A DNA stretch of 64,000 nt from Psychrobacter sp. LV10R520-6 (GTDB lineage Bacteria > Pseudomonadota > Gammaproteobacteria > Pseudomonadales > Moraxellaceae): assembly GCF_900182925.1 (NCBI RefSeq), contig NZ_LT900024.1:2356001-2420000 (forward strand). The letters are read 5' to 3'. This document shows, one piece after another, positions 1-9,756 of this stretch (positions within the stretch are counted from its first letter, which is position 1; every line of letters begins with the position of its first letter). Both the position numbers and the translations under genes were made by a program. Below the pieces are notes generated by a model, which ran no database searches, had not been told where the DNA came from, and saw nothing but the letters and a program-made list of their open reading frames with translations.

Positions 1-411
1 CAAGAAATTGAGCGTCAACGTAGCATGATGATGCAACGTTTTGCTCAACAGTTCGGTTCAAGCGCTGATAGCTTTGACAAAGACATGCTGCCAAATGAGC
101 TGTTTGAAGAGCAAGCATTGCGTGCCGCCCGTCTTGGTATCATCGTTGCTCGCGTTATCGACACCAAAGGTATAGAAGTTGACCAAGCACGCGTTGAAAC
201 CTTTATCAAAGAATCTTCAGAAAACTACGAAGATCCAGCAGAAGTCATCGAGTACTACACCAATGATAAACAGCAGCGCGCTAATATTGAGTCTGTGGTT
301 CTAGAAGACCAAGTGGTTGATTATCTGATCGAGCAAGGTAAAGTAACTGACAAAGAAGTCAGCTATCAAGACCTTCTTGCTGCCCAGCAACAACAGCAGC
401 AAGCCATGTAA
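1..411 (+). CDS. tig: Trigger factor, C-terminal part (cut by window edge)
   Basis: This is the last 136 codons of a ribosome-associated chaperone and peptidyl-prolyl isomerase that receives nascent chains at the exit tunnel. The reading frame is open from base 1, so the N-terminal ribosome-binding and PPIase domains lie outside the window. What is visible is the helical C-terminal chaperone arm, ending in a Gln-rich tail (QQQQQQAM). The order tig-clpP-clpX on one strand is the classic proteobacterial arrangement and supports the call. A hairpin terminator follows the stop codon, so clpP probably has its own promoter. Confidence 0.93.
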   Translation, partial: QEIERQRSMMMQRFAQQFGSSADSFDKDMLPNELFEEQALRAARLGIIVARVIDTKGIEVDQARVETFIKESSENYEDPAEVIEYYTNDKQQRANIESVVLEDQVVDYLIEQGKVTDKEVSYQDLLAAQQQQQQAM

Positions 412-476
412 TCTGGCATCAGTGTAGCTGGTGTCTGAGGTAATATCGCAGCGCCACTTCCCAAAGCTGGTTTATA

Positions 477-510
477 AATGCCCTGACAAATCTTGTTGGG
501 GCATTTTTAT
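477..510 (+). terminator. Rho-independent terminator after tig
   Basis: AAATGCCC (477-484) pairs with GGGCATTT (499-506), and partly complementary TGACAA/TTGTTG extends the stem inward. The T-rich stretch TTTTTATT follows. It lies 66 bases after the tig stop codon. Confidence 0.8.
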
Positions 511-802
511 TGGTGGTTTATGAGCTTAGCCCTTGATAAATGACCGCAGACGCCCTATTAATAGGGAATCATTTATCATTTGTCACATTAAAACGTTATT
601 ATTAGCGCATTAAAAAAGTTACCATTACTGCCATCATTTCTAACACAGCTTTTTAGCAAAATCCAGGTATTGTTATTACCAATTGTTGTCATCAGTTGCT
701 ATCAACAGCCGTCAACATCAATAATGATAAACGCCCATAAACGATCAGTTACTCGCTAATATTCACTTTTTTATTTTAAACACTTATTGATAGGATCTCT
801 CT
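511..802. other. Intergenic region upstream of clpP
   Basis: About 290 bases with no gene. It holds a perfect 14-bp palindrome CCCTATTAATAGGG (553-566) and the presumed clpP promoter. I cannot assign a sigma-70 or heat-shock promoter with confidence. Confidence 0.4.
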
Positions 803-1486
803 ATGACAGATTATGACCGCATCACCTCTAACCCGCATTTTGATATGCTAATGAGTGCGCACGACACCACGCAAAGTGCTCAGAACACCCAAGGCGCATT
901 GGTTCCAATGGTGGTTGAACAATCGGCGCGCGGTGAACGCTCGTTTGATATTTTTTCACGCCTATTACGTGAGCGCGTTATCTTTTTGACGGGTCAAGTC
1001 GAAGATCATATGGCCAACCTTATTGTAGCGCAGCTGCTGTTCTTAGAAGCCGAAAACCCTGATAAAGACATTCATTTATATATTAACTCGCCAGGCGGTT
1101 CCGTCAGTGCAGGTTTGGCCATTTTTGATACCATGAACTTTATTAAGCCTGAAGTGTCTACTATTTGTATGGGCGGTGCTTATAGCATGGGTTCGTTCCT
1201 TTTGGCCGCTGGTCAACGAGGCAAACGTTATGCATTGGCTAACGCTCGCGTGATGATTCACCAACCTTCAGGTGGTGCTCAAGGTCAGGCAACCGATATC
1301 GAAATTAATGCTCGTGAAATTTTAAAAACTCGTGCTCGCTTAAATGAAATTTTGGCTGAGCGTACTGGTCAACCGGTAGAGAAAATTGAAAAAGACGTCG
1401 AGCGTGATTTTTGGTTAGATGCTAAAGAAGCAAAAGAATATGGTCTGATCGATGAAGTATTAGAGCATCGTCCTACGTCTTTATAA
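803..1486 (+). CDS. clpP: ATP-dependent Clp protease proteolytic subunit
   Basis: This 227-residue serine protease forms a double heptameric barrel and degrades substrates unfolded and fed in by ClpX or ClpA. The catalytic serine is S128 in [11 protein letters not shown], the histidine is H153 in [12 protein letters not shown], and the likely aspartate is D202 in [10 protein letters not shown]. The family's oxyanion-loop signature NSPGGSV is at 95-101. The N-terminal 30 or so residues are longer than in E. coli and are probably processed as a propeptide. The next gene is clpX, 98 bp away on the same strand. Confidence 0.97.
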   Translation: MTDYDRITSNPHFDMLMSAHDTTQSAQNTQGALVPMVVEQSARGERSFDIFSRLLRERVIFLTGQVEDHMANLIVAQLLFLEAENPDKDIHLYINSPGGSVSAGLAIFDTMNFIKPEVSTICMGGAYSMGSFLLAAGQRGKRYALANARVMIHQPSGGAQGQATDIEINAREILKTRARLNEILAERTGQPVEKIEKDVERDFWLDAKEAKEYGLIDEVLEHRPTSL

Positions 1487-1509
1487 GTGCTGTTTATAAG
1501 CACTTTTTA
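1485..1509 (+). terminator. Weak hairpin between clpP and clpX
   Basis: AAGTGCT (1485-1491) pairs with AGCACTT (1499-1505) and a short T-run follows. It starts inside the clpP stop region. It could be a partial terminator that sets the clpP:clpX ratio; the stem is only 7 bp. Confidence 0.4.
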
Positions 1510-1584
1510 TGAGCACGATGCGTCTTAGTACTAACATGAGTCGTTAGAATATTTGTAAGTTTTAAATTTTAGGAGTGCCTTCGT

Positions 1585-2862
1585 ATGGCAGAAGATAAAA
1601 CACCGCAGTGCTCGTTTTGCGGCAAAGCCAAAAGTGACGTCAAACAGCTAATCGCTGCTGACGATGCCAATATCTGTAATGAATGTATTGAACTATGTAC
1701 TGACCTCATTGCAGATAGTGCCGACAGTGACGATGATTCTGAAGGCAAGCTTGATACCTCTTGGGTCAATAAAAAATTGCCGACCCCTAAGGAGTTACGC
1801 GCCCAATTAGATGAATATGTTATTGGACAAGACGGTGCTAAAAAAGCCCTATCGGTTGCCGTTTATAACCATTACAAGCGTTTAAAAGTCAGCCAGACCT
1901 TAGCTAATGACAGCAAAAAATCTAAGATTGGCGCTGATGAGGCAATGGTTGAATTAGCGAAAAGTAATATCTTGCTTATCGGACCGACAGGTTCTGGTAA
2001 AACGTTACTAGCGCAGACCTTAGCGCGCTTGCTAGATGTGCCTTTTGCCATGGCTGATGCCACTACCTTGACTGAAGCTGGTTATGTCGGCGAAGACGTT
2101 GAGAACATTGTGCAAAAGCTGTTACAAGCTGCTGATTATGATGTGAGCAAAGCTGAGCAAGGCATCATCTATATTGATGAGATTGATAAAATCAGTAAAA
2201 AAGGCGATAACCCGTCTATTACGCGTGACGTATCCGGTGAAGGCGTTCAGCAAGCCTTGCTAAAACTCATCGAAGGTACCGTTGCGGCTATTCCACCGCA
2301 TGGTGGTCGTAAGCATCCACAGCAAGAGCTGATCCAAGTCGATACCAGCAATATTTTGATTATTGTTGGCGGTGCGTTTGGCGGACTTGATAAAGTTATC
2401 CAACAGCGTACTGAAAAAACCGGCATTGGCTTCAACGCTGACGTTAGCTCAAAGGACGACAGTGCCCGGAGCTCAGACTTACTGCAACAAGTCGAGCCTG
2501 AAGATTTGATTAAGTTTGGTCTTATCCCTGAGCTAATCGGTCGTCTGCCGGTTCTTGCGGCTCTAAGAGAGCTAGATGAGGAAGCGTTAGTACAGATATT
2601 GACTGAGCCTAAAAACGCGCTAGTGAAACAGTATAAATACCTGTTTGATATGGAAGGCGCTGATATTAGCTTTACTAAAGAGGCGCTCGACGCCATTGCA
2701 AAAAGAGCCATGGCGCGTAAAACGGGTGCTCGTGGTCTGCGTTCTATCGTTGAAAATGCGCTGTTAGAGACTATGTATGAACTGCCTTCTATGAAGGATG
2801 CTAAAACGGTTGTCGTTGATGAGCAAGTTATCAATGAAGGCAAAACGCCTAAGATTGCTTAG
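1585..2862 (+). CDS. clpX: ATP-dependent Clp protease ATP-binding subunit ClpX
   Basis: This 425-residue AAA+ unfoldase recognises degron-tagged proteins and threads them into ClpP. The N-terminal zinc-binding domain has cysteines C9, C12, C31 and C34 (CSFCGKAK and CNECIELC). Walker A is GPTGSGKT, Walker B is IIYIDEID, and sensor/pore segments typical of ClpX follow, including GYVGEDVE and the GGRKHPQQ loop. Length is normal for the family. A good ribosome-binding site (AGGAG) lies just upstream of the ATG. A strong terminator follows about 100 bp downstream. Confidence 0.98.
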   Translation: MAEDKTPQCSFCGKAKSDVKQLIAADDANICNECIELCTDLIADSADSDDDSEGKLDTSWVNKKLPTPKELRAQLDEYVIGQDGAKKALSVAVYNHYKRLKVSQTLANDSKKSKIGADEAMVELAKSNILLIGPTGSGKTLLAQTLARLLDVPFAMADATTLTEAGYVGEDVENIVQKLLQAADYDVSKAEQGIIYIDEIDKISKKGDNPSITRDVSGEGVQQALLKLIEGTVAAIPPHGGRKHPQQELIQVDTSNILIIVGGAFGGLDKVIQQRTEKTGIGFNADVSSKDDSARSSDLLQQVEPEDLIKFGLIPELIGRLPVLAALRELDEEALVQILTEPKNALVKQYKYLFDMEGADISFTKEALDAIAKRAMARKTGARGLRSIVENALLETMYELPSMKDAKTVVVDEQVINEGKTPKIA

Positions 2863-2958
2863 TCTATCGTAAGCTCGTTCTTGAAAGCTTTTATTAAAAG
2901 CTACTATTGAAAGTTATTATTAAAACAAGCTGATTATCACTAATTGGCTTGTCTTATA

Positions 2959-3001
2959 AAAACGGCGTCTGGTATTAATTATGCTAAGACGCCGTTTTTA
3001 T
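2959..3001 (+). terminator. Rho-independent terminator after clpX
   Basis: AAAACGGCGTCT (2959-2970) pairs perfectly with AGACGCCGTTTT (2987-2998) and more T follows. This is a strong 12-bp stem that closes the clp operon. Confidence 0.88.
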
Positions 3002-3525
3002 ATCTGTTGTCTTCTGATTGATCATATATCCATTAGCAAAGAGCAGTCATATAATGCCCCTTATAGATAGTGACCTTTATAAACTGTCATAGACATCTAT
3101 AGGCATACAAAAAGTGCTTAAACATCATTAATATATAAGCGTTTTTCTTTAATGATTAACATAATGATGATATTTTTAGCTATTTTTTATGTTTGGTGAC
3201 GTGAATGGGTACTTAACTTAAGTTTTAGCACCTCTTATCTGCTAGTATTTGCTATAATTGTGTTACTAAAAAATCACAGATTAATTGCGTATTTGAGTCT
3301 GTATAAGTAGCTATAAAAGGCTGGTCATAGGGTCATATCTCTATATAGCAGCATATAAAGCGCTGCCGTTTTGTTATTACCCTAATTAATGGCTAATGAC
3401 GCATTTGAACTTTTTGTAGTTATTAGCCTGAGCAATTGAGTTGAAATCCAAGCCTAGTACTGTCATTGTGACAATTAAAATATCATATAAATACGGATTT
3501 ACATATTATATTTCATCATAAGGAT
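3002..3525. other. Long AT-rich leader region upstream of the cytochrome gene
   Basis: About 520 bases without a convincing gene. The only small motif noted is a short dyad around 3466-3477 (GTCATTGTGAC). It presumably holds the promoter of the diheme cytochrome gene; no regulator site can be named with confidence. Confidence 0.4.
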
Positions 3526-4515
3526 ATGCCAATTAAAACTTTTTCACCAGCCAAATCTTCCCTTCTGATGGCCACTGTATTCGCTATTAGCGCTGCTACT
3601 ATTACTGGTTGTAGTAGCGAAAAAGAAACCAAAGCGATTGATCGTGTCGAAGAAGCCGAAGCACTAGCACGAGTCAAGTCACTTGAAGCCCGCGCAGAAG
3701 AGCTAAAAGGCAGTATGCCAGCAGCCACTGAAATGACTGCTACTGCAGGCGGCGCCGATGCAGCAGGTGCAAAACCAACGATTAAAATGCCGGATGAATC
3801 TACTATTCCAGATGATGAACGTGGTGCAGGAATACGCCGTGGTTTACAAATTGTCAATCATACCTATAAAGAGTTGCCAGACAACGTCGGTAATCAGCTT
3901 AATTGTACCAGCTGTCACTTAAGCAACGGCTCAGAAGCTTATGCCGCACCTTGGAATGGTCTGCCAGGCATCTTCCCTATTTACCGTTCACGTGGGGCAC
4001 GGGTCAATTCGTTACAAGAACGCGTCAATGGTTGCTTTGAGCGGTCAATGGACGGTAAGGCTCTTGATCTGGGATCAGACGATATGAATGCAATTGTTTC
4101 TTATATGACATGGCTATCACAAGACATGCCCATTGGCGTCTCACCTGAAGGTCGCGGTTTTGCCAAAGTGGACAAAACTTTAGAGCCGAATCCTGATAAT
4201 GGTAAAAAGCTATTTGCCGAGAAGTGTGCCGTTTGCCATGGTGCTGAAGGCGAAGGCCAATATAATGACGATGGCACTTATGTCTATCCCGCAGTTGCCG
4301 GCGATAAATCATTTAACGATGGCGCGGGCATGGCACGTACTTATACAGCTGCCAATTTCATAAAAGGTAAAATGCCATTTGGTCAAGGCAATACACTAAG
4401 TGATCAAGAAGCTGTCGATATCGCCCAATACTTTACTCATTTGCCACGCCCTGTGAAAGCAAATAAAGATAAAGATTGGCCAAACGGCGACGCTCCTAAA
4501 GACGTTCGTCGCTAA
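3526..4515 (+). CDS. tsdA: Diheme cytochrome c thiosulfate dehydrogenase (TsdA type), lipoprotein
   Basis: TsdA oxidises two thiosulfates to tetrathionate in the periplasm, and some members also run the reverse reaction. Residues 1-28 form a lipoprotein signal with a lipobox ending at Cys29 (TITGCSS). A short coiled, Glu/Ala-rich linker follows. Two haem sites are present, C127-x-x-C130-H131 and C234-x-x-C237-H238. Cys170 in VNGCFERSMDG matches the unusual distal cysteine ligand of haem 1 in this family, and Met283 in KMPFGQ fits the haem 2 ligand. The ribosome-binding AAGGA is very close to the ATG, but no better start encodes the signal peptide. It has no adjacent electron-acceptor cytochrome (TsdB), so its partner must be elsewhere. 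Confidence 0.85.
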   Translation: MPIKTFSPAKSSLLMATVFAISAATITGCSSEKETKAIDRVEEAEALARVKSLEARAEELKGSMPAATEMTATAGGADAAGAKPTIKMPDESTIPDDERGAGIRRGLQIVNHTYKELPDNVGNQLNCTSCHLSNGSEAYAAPWNGLPGIFPIYRSRGARVNSLQERVNGCFERSMDGKALDLGSDDMNAIVSYMTWLSQDMPIGVSPEGRGFAKVDKTLEPNPDNGKKLFAEKCAVCHGAEGEGQYNDDGTYVYPAVAGDKSFNDGAGMARTYTAANFIKGKMPFGQGNTLSDQEAVDIAQYFTHLPRPVKANKDKDWPNGDAPKDVRR

Positions 4516-4562
4516 GCTTAAAAAATAATAGCGCTTAAAAAAATAATAAAGACTCAACATTG

Positions 4563-4599
4563 AAAAAGCCCAGCTACTTTAAATAGCTGGGCTTTTTTC
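4563..4599. terminator. Bidirectional terminator between tsdA and the PTS-IIC-like gene
   Basis: AAAAAGCCCAGCTA (4563-4576) pairs with TAGCTGGGCTTTTT (4584-4597), a 14-bp stem. A-rich and T-rich flanks let it serve both convergent genes. Confidence 0.9.
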
Positions 4600-4685
4600 T
4601 TTTATTCACGGTCATTTTTTAAGGGTTCTTAACTGAAACTTGAGAAGAAAAAGAATGAAATCTTAAGATAAATTTAACACTAAAT

Positions 4686-5780
4686 CTATGGTAATTTCAT
4701 ATCACCAGCAACCAGCCATCCCAGACGGCGCATAATATGTGCCACTAGCCAAGCGATGATAGCCGGTAGTACGAACATCAATAAAATTATCGCTGTCCAC
4801 AGCTGGGTGCTACTCATGATCTCCTGTGAGGCTTCAATAACGCCGAATACCCCAACCAGTCCTGCCGTACCCATACCTGCGCCCGTTGCAGTACAAGCAA
4901 GTCCAAAGCCTACGGTAGCAATTGGGCCAACAACAGCACTGGCTATGACTGCGGGCAATAAAACCAAAGGTTTTTTGAGCACATTGGGAATTTGCAGCAT
5001 ACTGGTACCAAGTCCCTGAGATATCACCCCACTAAAGCCGTTATCTTTAAAACTCGCCACTGCGAAGCCAATCATATGGGCCGCACAGCCGACCACAGCA
5101 GCACCGCCGGCTAAGCCGCCAAGGCCAATAGCAATACAGATTGCCGCGCTTGAAGTCGGTAAGGTCAATAAGATACCAACCACGACTGCAATCACAATAC
5201 CCATCAATAGTGGCTGAAGGGTAGTCGCGGCTTGGATACCTTCACCGATAGCGTTCACAGCGGCAACGACAGGTGGATTAAGCAAGGCACAAACGGCTAA
5301 TGCCACCGTGCATACTAATAACGGTACCAGTAAAATATCGAGCTTGGTTTTGCCAGCAACCCACGTCCCTGCGCGGTACGCGAAGACTACTGACAAGTAC
5401 GCTCCAATCGGGTTGCCCGGTAAGGCGACGAACGTCGCAGGCCCACCCACTTGCGGTGTAAATAGTGTACCTGCCATCAGCGCCTCGGAATGAGCGCCCA
5501 ACATGCCTGCCACTAAGCAACTGAGCATGACCAAGGTTGGCGCTTTTAGATAATAAGCTATGCCCACACCGATACCTGCCCCCATCAACACTGAGGCCAG
5601 CTTACCGACCGCAACTAATGCGGGTAGCTGTAACCAACCGCCAATTTGCGAGATGATAAGCCCAGCAATCAGAGTCACAAATAGCCCTAACGCCATACCG
5701 GTAAAAGCGTCAATAAAGTACTTTTGAAAAAATGCTTTGATAACGCCAGGATGGGTTATTGCGGGATCAGATACAGTCAT
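4686..5780 (-). CDS. PTS-IIC-like integral membrane protein
   Basis: This 364-residue polytopic membrane protein has about ten hydrophobic segments rich in Gly, Ala and Val. It resembles the PTS_EIIC_2 family of presumed sugar-permease domains (for example GGPATFVALPGNPIGAY and GIVIAVVVGILLTLPTSSAA). It stands alone, with no EI, HPr, IIA or IIB gene nearby, and Psychrobacter-type bacteria generally use few sugars. Real phosphotransferase function is therefore doubtful, and transport of another solute or a regulatory role is possible. Family call from sequence resemblance; substrate unknown. Confidence 0.75.
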   Translation of the reverse strand: MTVSDPAITHPGVIKAFFQKYFIDAFTGMALGLFVTLIAGLIISQIGGWLQLPALVAVGKLASVLMGAGIGVGIAYYLKAPTLVMLSCLVAGMLGAHSEALMAGTLFTPQVGGPATFVALPGNPIGAYLSVVFAYRAGTWVAGKTKLDILLVPLLVCTVALAVCALLNPPVVAAVNAIGEGIQAATTLQPLLMGIVIAVVVGILLTLPTSSAAICIAIGLGGLAGGAAVVGCAAHMIGFAVASFKDNGFSGVISQGLGTSMLQIPNVLKKPLVLLPAVIASAVVGPIATVGFGLACTATGAGMGTAGLVGVFGVIEASQEIMSSTQLWTAIILLMFVLPAIIAWLVAHIMRRLGWLVAGDMKLP

Positions 5781-5861
5781 GGGCCTACTCTTGGTTGACG
5801 TTTTAATAAAGGGGCGACATTAAATAAGCTAAACAAAATGAATCTATTAAAAAAAACGTAT

Positions 5862-5891
5862 AAAAAAAGCGTCGTTGTGACGCTTTTTTTC
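5862..5891. terminator. Terminator downstream of the SPOR-domain gene
   Basis: AAAAAAAGCGTC (5862-5873) pairs with GACGCTTTTTTT (5879-5890), a perfect 12-bp stem with a 5-base loop. It lies beyond the 3' end of the minus-strand argS/SPOR unit, with a T-run on both strands. Confidence 0.88.
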
Positions 5892-5962
5892 GATAAATGA
5901 CCTGCTACCTAACTGTAAACCTAATGGCCTAACCGTAAACCTAAAGGCGGCATGCATTAAAT

Positions 5963-6814
5963 CTAACGGCGCTGCTCAACGATAATAGAGTCAATACCAT
6001 TATTTTGCAATCGTTGCTGCGCACTGGCAACTGCTTGACGATTATTCATCGGGCGCGAAATCACCTGATAAATCGGCAAACCGTTACCCGTAGTATTTTT
6101 GACCACTTTGGCATCGACACCGGCCATTAAAACTTGAGCACGCCGACGATCTGCTTCATCAGCATTACCAAAACTGTTAATTTGTAAAATATAGGTTACT
6201 GGAGGCGCTGCCTTTTGTACACTGGCAGTACCTGTACTTGCTCCAGCATTATTAGGTCTACTTGAAGTACTGTTATTGCTGTTGCTATTGTTGCTGGCAG
6301 GCGGCGTGCCATCATAAGTAGCGTCTTCTTCGACGATAACAATATTGTTAGCATCGCTACTATTGCCAGCCGCACTATTATTGTTGTTACCGCGACTGGG
6401 CTCAATTACCGTACTTTCAGAGATACCAAAATCCCCCGTATCTTCGTTGCGATTGGCTGAATTGTTATCAGGCTGAGTGACTACTGCGTCAGGTTCGAAA
6501 TCACTGATATCTCCTATCCGACTATCATCCGTCTCCCCAATATCTTCATCAGGAATAGTCGCCATCTCTTGGTTTGGTAAAATATCATAAAACTCATAAT
6601 CACCGTTATCGGTATCCGTATCAACGCGCGGTTGGACTTGCCGATCGGGGTCAGATACGGTGCTATCAACGGGACTAAAATTAAACAAGGGTGAGAGGTA
6701 TAAAAATACCCCAATCATAAGGGTCAAAACTGCCCCGACAAACATCCATAATAAGCCGGATACGCTACTGCCTTTGCGCTTTTCAGTGGCACCTTTGGGT
6801 TTTTTGGCTAACAT
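5963..6814 (-). CDS. SPOR-domain cell envelope protein
   Basis: This 283-residue single-pass membrane protein has a basic cytoplasmic start (KKPKGATEKRKG) and a transmembrane helix near residues 20-45. A long low-complexity periplasmic linker rich in Asn, Ser, Asp and Thr follows. The C-terminal SPOR domain (about 205-280, YILQINSFGNADEADRRRA onward) binds glycan strands stripped of stem peptides at the division septum. The architecture matches FtsN/DamX-type proteins, and it follows argS as ftsN-like genes do in Acinetobacter and Pseudomonas relatives. It could be the FtsN of this organism, but the essential FtsN motif cannot be confirmed by eye. Confidence 0.82.
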   Translation of the reverse strand: MLAKKPKGATEKRKGSSVSGLLWMFVGAVLTLMIGVFLYLSPLFNFSPVDSTVSDPDRQVQPRVDTDTDNGDYEFYDILPNQEMATIPDEDIGETDDSRIGDISDFEPDAVVTQPDNNSANRNEDTGDFGISESTVIEPSRGNNNNSAAGNSSDANNIVIVEEDATYDGTPPASNNSNSNNSTSSRPNNAGASTGTASVQKAAPPVTYILQINSFGNADEADRRRAQVLMAGVDAKVVKNTTGNGLPIYQVISRPMNNRQAVASAQQRLQNNGIDSIIVEQRR

Positions 6815-6872
6815 GGAACGTGTTCTCCCTACCGAATGAATCTAACAGTGTTGATGAGCTGTCATTGTGTGC

Positions 6873-6900
6873 TGTTAATATAACTGATGTTATATTAACA
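6873..6900. repeat. 28-bp perfect dyad between argS and the SPOR gene
   Basis: TGTTAATATAAC (6873-6884) and GTTATATTAACA (6889-6900) are perfect inverted copies around a 4-base centre. The dyad sits about 60 bp upstream of the SPOR gene start. It is AT-rich with no T-run, so it is more like an operator or RNA hairpin than a terminator. Confidence 0.6.
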
Positions 6901-6982
6901 AGCGCGAGACGCTTTGCGCCTTTATATATTTATACTACTGCGTTTTTGATGCTGCTGTATTTTTAAGGCTATAGATCTAACC

Positions 6983-8812
6983 CTACATACTAGACGGTGC
7001 TGAAAGCCCTAATAAGCTTAGACCATTGGCCAGTACTTGGCGCACCGCTTTTGATAAGCATAAGCGCGCTTGCATCATCTCAAGCTCAGCTTGGTTGGGC
7101 GTTTCACCTGAGGTTAGGCTCACCGGCAAGATACGATTGCTGTCATACCAGCCATGGAATAATGCAGCTAGTTCTTTCAAATAATTGGTCAAGATATGCG
7201 GCTCATAGCCAGTGGCTGAACGCAACAGGGTAGCAGGATAAGCGGCAAGTAACTTAATTAACTCATCCTCGCTAGGCGCGATAAGCAAGTTTTGCTGCTG
7301 CGCACCGGTAGCATCATCCACACTCAGACCACTGGCGGCCAACTTCTCTAATACACGGCAAACGCGAGCGTGAGCGTATTGAATATAATAAACCAAATTA
7401 TCTTTACTTTGTGATTTGGCAAGTTCTAAGTCAAAATCAATGTGCACCTCAGGCTTACGCGCCACGTAGTAGAATCGTGCTGCATCATTGCCGACTTCAT
7501 GACGTAATTCACGCAAGGTTACGAACTCACCTGTACGCGATGACATAGGTACCTTTTCATCGCCACGCCATAAGGCTACAAACTGTACTAATACTACATC
7601 TAGACGATTAGAATCAATACCAAGCGCTAATAGTGCAGCTCGGACACGCGGCACATAGCCATGATGGTCAGCGCCCCAGACGTTAACGACTTTATCAAAA
7701 CCACGATCAAACTTATTCTTATGATAAGCGATATCTGAGGCGAAATAAGTGGTTTGACCATTGGCACGGCGTACGACTCTGTCTTTTTCATCACCAAAGT
7801 CAGTAGACTTAAACCAGATATTGCCGTCTTTTTCGTATAAATAGCCTTTGTCATCTAGTATCTGTAAGGCCGGTTCAATATCAGCATCGATAGTTTTTTC
7901 ATGAAACCAACACTCATAACGCACGCCAAACTCATTCAAATCATCTTTGATATCGGCCAAAATACCACTTAATGCGGCATTTAAAAACAGCTCATAGCCG
8001 TCACCAAGTAATGCTTTACTATTGGCAATCAAACCATCGATATGAGCTTCTTTATCACCCGACAGCAGTACTTTTTCGCCATCAGCATTGATTTCAAATT
8101 GCGCGTCAGCGGGTACGTCTTTTGCGACTTCTACAAAGCCGTGCAGGTAGCTGTTACTGTGTTGTGTTGTTAATGTCTCTGCAATATCGCGGACATAATT
8201 GCCTTGGTAGCCGTTAACTGGAAACTGCACACTTTCGCCATTACTTTCAAGATAACGCAAATAGGTGCTAGTGGCGAGAATATCCATCTGCCGACCGGCA
8301 TCATTGACATAATATTCGCGCGTGACGTCATAACCAACCGCCTCCAGCAAGTTTGACACACTCATGCCAAACGCCGCGCCGCGACCGTGACCCACATGTA
8401 AACTTGAGGTTGGATTGGCTGATACGAATTCAACTTGGACTTTTTGTCCATCAAACTGCTTACTCAAACCAAAGCGCTCTTGCTGATTGAATATATCATC
8501 TAATACCGCAAACTTAGCTTCAGCGTTTAAGAACACATTAATAAAACCGGGCCCAGCAATGTCTACTTGGCGAATATCTTTGTTATCCGGCAGTGACTGG
8601 ACAATTTTTTCTGCCAACGCGCGTGGATTGGTCTTGGCAGCTTTAGCCGCGGTCATGGCAATATTACTGGCGAAATCACCGTGACTGGCATCTTTAGTAC
8701 GAGTAATTTGGCTGTTGTTTTGCCAATCAGCCGGTAGCGTGCCTTCGTTTTTGAGCACTTGTACTGCATTATCAAATAATGAAGCTAATGTATCGATTTG
8801 GGCTTGTGACAT
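6983..8812 (-). CDS. argS: Arginyl-tRNA synthetase
   Basis: This class I synthetase charges tRNA-Arg. The HIGH-type motif is HVGHG within SANPTSSLHVGHGRG and the KMSKS-equivalent is MSSRTG. The N-terminal Add-1 domain (NAVQVLKNEG to HGDFASNIAM) recognises the tRNA D-loop, and the C-terminal helical domain binds the anticodon. I start at the ATG at 8812 (MSQAQIDTL), which aligns with known ArgRS N-termini. An upstream in-frame ATG at 8884 would add 24 residues that look like untranslated leader. The stop is about 170 bp before the SPOR gene on the same strand. Confidence 0.96.
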   Translation of the reverse strand: MSQAQIDTLASLFDNAVQVLKNEGTLPADWQNNSQITRTKDASHGDFASNIAMTAAKAAKTNPRALAEKIVQSLPDNKDIRQVDIAGPGFINVFLNAEAKFAVLDDIFNQQERFGLSKQFDGQKVQVEFVSANPTSSLHVGHGRGAAFGMSVSNLLEAVGYDVTREYYVNDAGRQMDILATSTYLRYLESNGESVQFPVNGYQGNYVRDIAETLTTQHSNSYLHGFVEVAKDVPADAQFEINADGEKVLLSGDKEAHIDGLIANSKALLGDGYELFLNAALSGILADIKDDLNEFGVRYECWFHEKTIDADIEPALQILDDKGYLYEKDGNIWFKSTDFGDEKDRVVRRANGQTTYFASDIAYHKNKFDRGFDKVVNVWGADHHGYVPRVRAALLALGIDSNRLDVVLVQFVALWRGDEKVPMSSRTGEFVTLRELRHEVGNDAARFYYVARKPEVHIDFDLELAKSQSKDNLVYYIQYAHARVCRVLEKLAASGLSVDDATGAQQQNLLIAPSEDELIKLLAAYPATLLRSATGYEPHILTNYLKELAALFHGWYDSNRILPVSLTSGETPNQAELEMMQARLCLSKAVRQVLANGLSLLGLSAPSSM

Positions 8813-8884
8813 AAGACTATAAACTCGGATAAATAAACAATAAAATGGGCAAGAAGAAATAGGATCAATATGCGTTGTAATCAT

Positions 8885-9437
8885 TAAAAATGATTATCGT
8901 GATAACTCATTTTTTATTATGAAAGTGACCATCATCAAACTACTGATATTAAATACAGCCAATATTATAATGACATTAAAATACAGAAAGATAAAATAAT
9001 AAGAAAAGATAAGCAACCTGTAAATATAACAACCTTTACGCTTCATTGCACCATTTGCGCCAAAAATAGCATCAAATTTTTCACATTAACTGGGTATGAC
9101 CAATGGATAACTTAGCGGTCAATGTTCATTATAAGCGTCTAATGACTTGGCAGTCGGGTTGATTGTAGCGTTCCTGTTGCCTCAGGGTTGGCAGCAGTTT
9201 ATAGCTTCTTGGTTACGGAGTATAATGAGGCTTTATACCCTGTCTAACGATTTATTCTATTCTACTGTTTTTACTGTTAGTTTTGACTGTGATTGGCCGC
9301 TATTTGATGCTCCTTTTTGGCGTATTTGCTGTAGAGTACGGTTATAAAAAGTAACTATAATCAACCACTCGCACAATAATTATTAGAAAATTTAGAAAAT
9401 AAATCACATGATTACTTTATTTATTTAGGATAACGCC
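8885..9437. other. Intergenic region between argS and the DUF2788 gene
   Basis: About 550 bases, very AT-rich near 8900-9020. No convincing gene, repeat or terminator. A short open frame at 9147-9347 lacks a ribosome-binding site and a recognisable product. Divergent promoters for argS and the small membrane protein gene are expected here. Confidence 0.4.
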
Positions 9438-9656
9438 ATGTTTGCGATTGCTGCCAGTACTGTTACTAGCTGGGGACTGTACGTTTTATTACCGATATTC
9501 ATTACCTTCTTATTTTTCATTATTTGGGATCTCTCCAAAAAATCCGATGCGGGGCGCGCGGGTACCTTTTGGATGTTTTTAGCCCTTGGTGCTGGCTTTA
9601 TAGGATTTGTACTCAAGATTCTAATAGAAGTCGCCTTTAAAAAATGGTTTATCTAA
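9438..9656 (+). CDS. Small inner-membrane protein, DUF2788 family
   Basis: This 72-residue protein has two predicted transmembrane helices (about 10-30 and 42-65) joined by the charged loop WDLSKKSDAGRAG. The pattern matches the short DUF2788 proteins seen in Acinetobacter, Psychrobacter and Pseudomonas; function is unknown. An AGGA ribosome-binding site lies 7-8 bases before the ATG. It stands alone between argS and cmoB. Confidence 0.7.
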   Translation: MFAIAASTVTSWGLYVLLPIFITFLFFIIWDLSKKSDAGRAGTFWMFLALGAGFIGFVLKILIEVAFKKWFI

Positions 9657-9756
9657 ACAACATTTTTTAATGCTCATCATACGTATATCGAATCAGCTAG
9701 CGCTCTCAAACTAGAAAAAGCGTTTAGGTGAAAAATTTCAAACGCTTTAAATGACC

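Noticed and set aside
9147..9347. 66-codon plus-strand open frame between argS and the DUF2788 gene
   Set aside because: No translation signal and aromatic/cysteine-rich translation typical of random AT-rich DNA.
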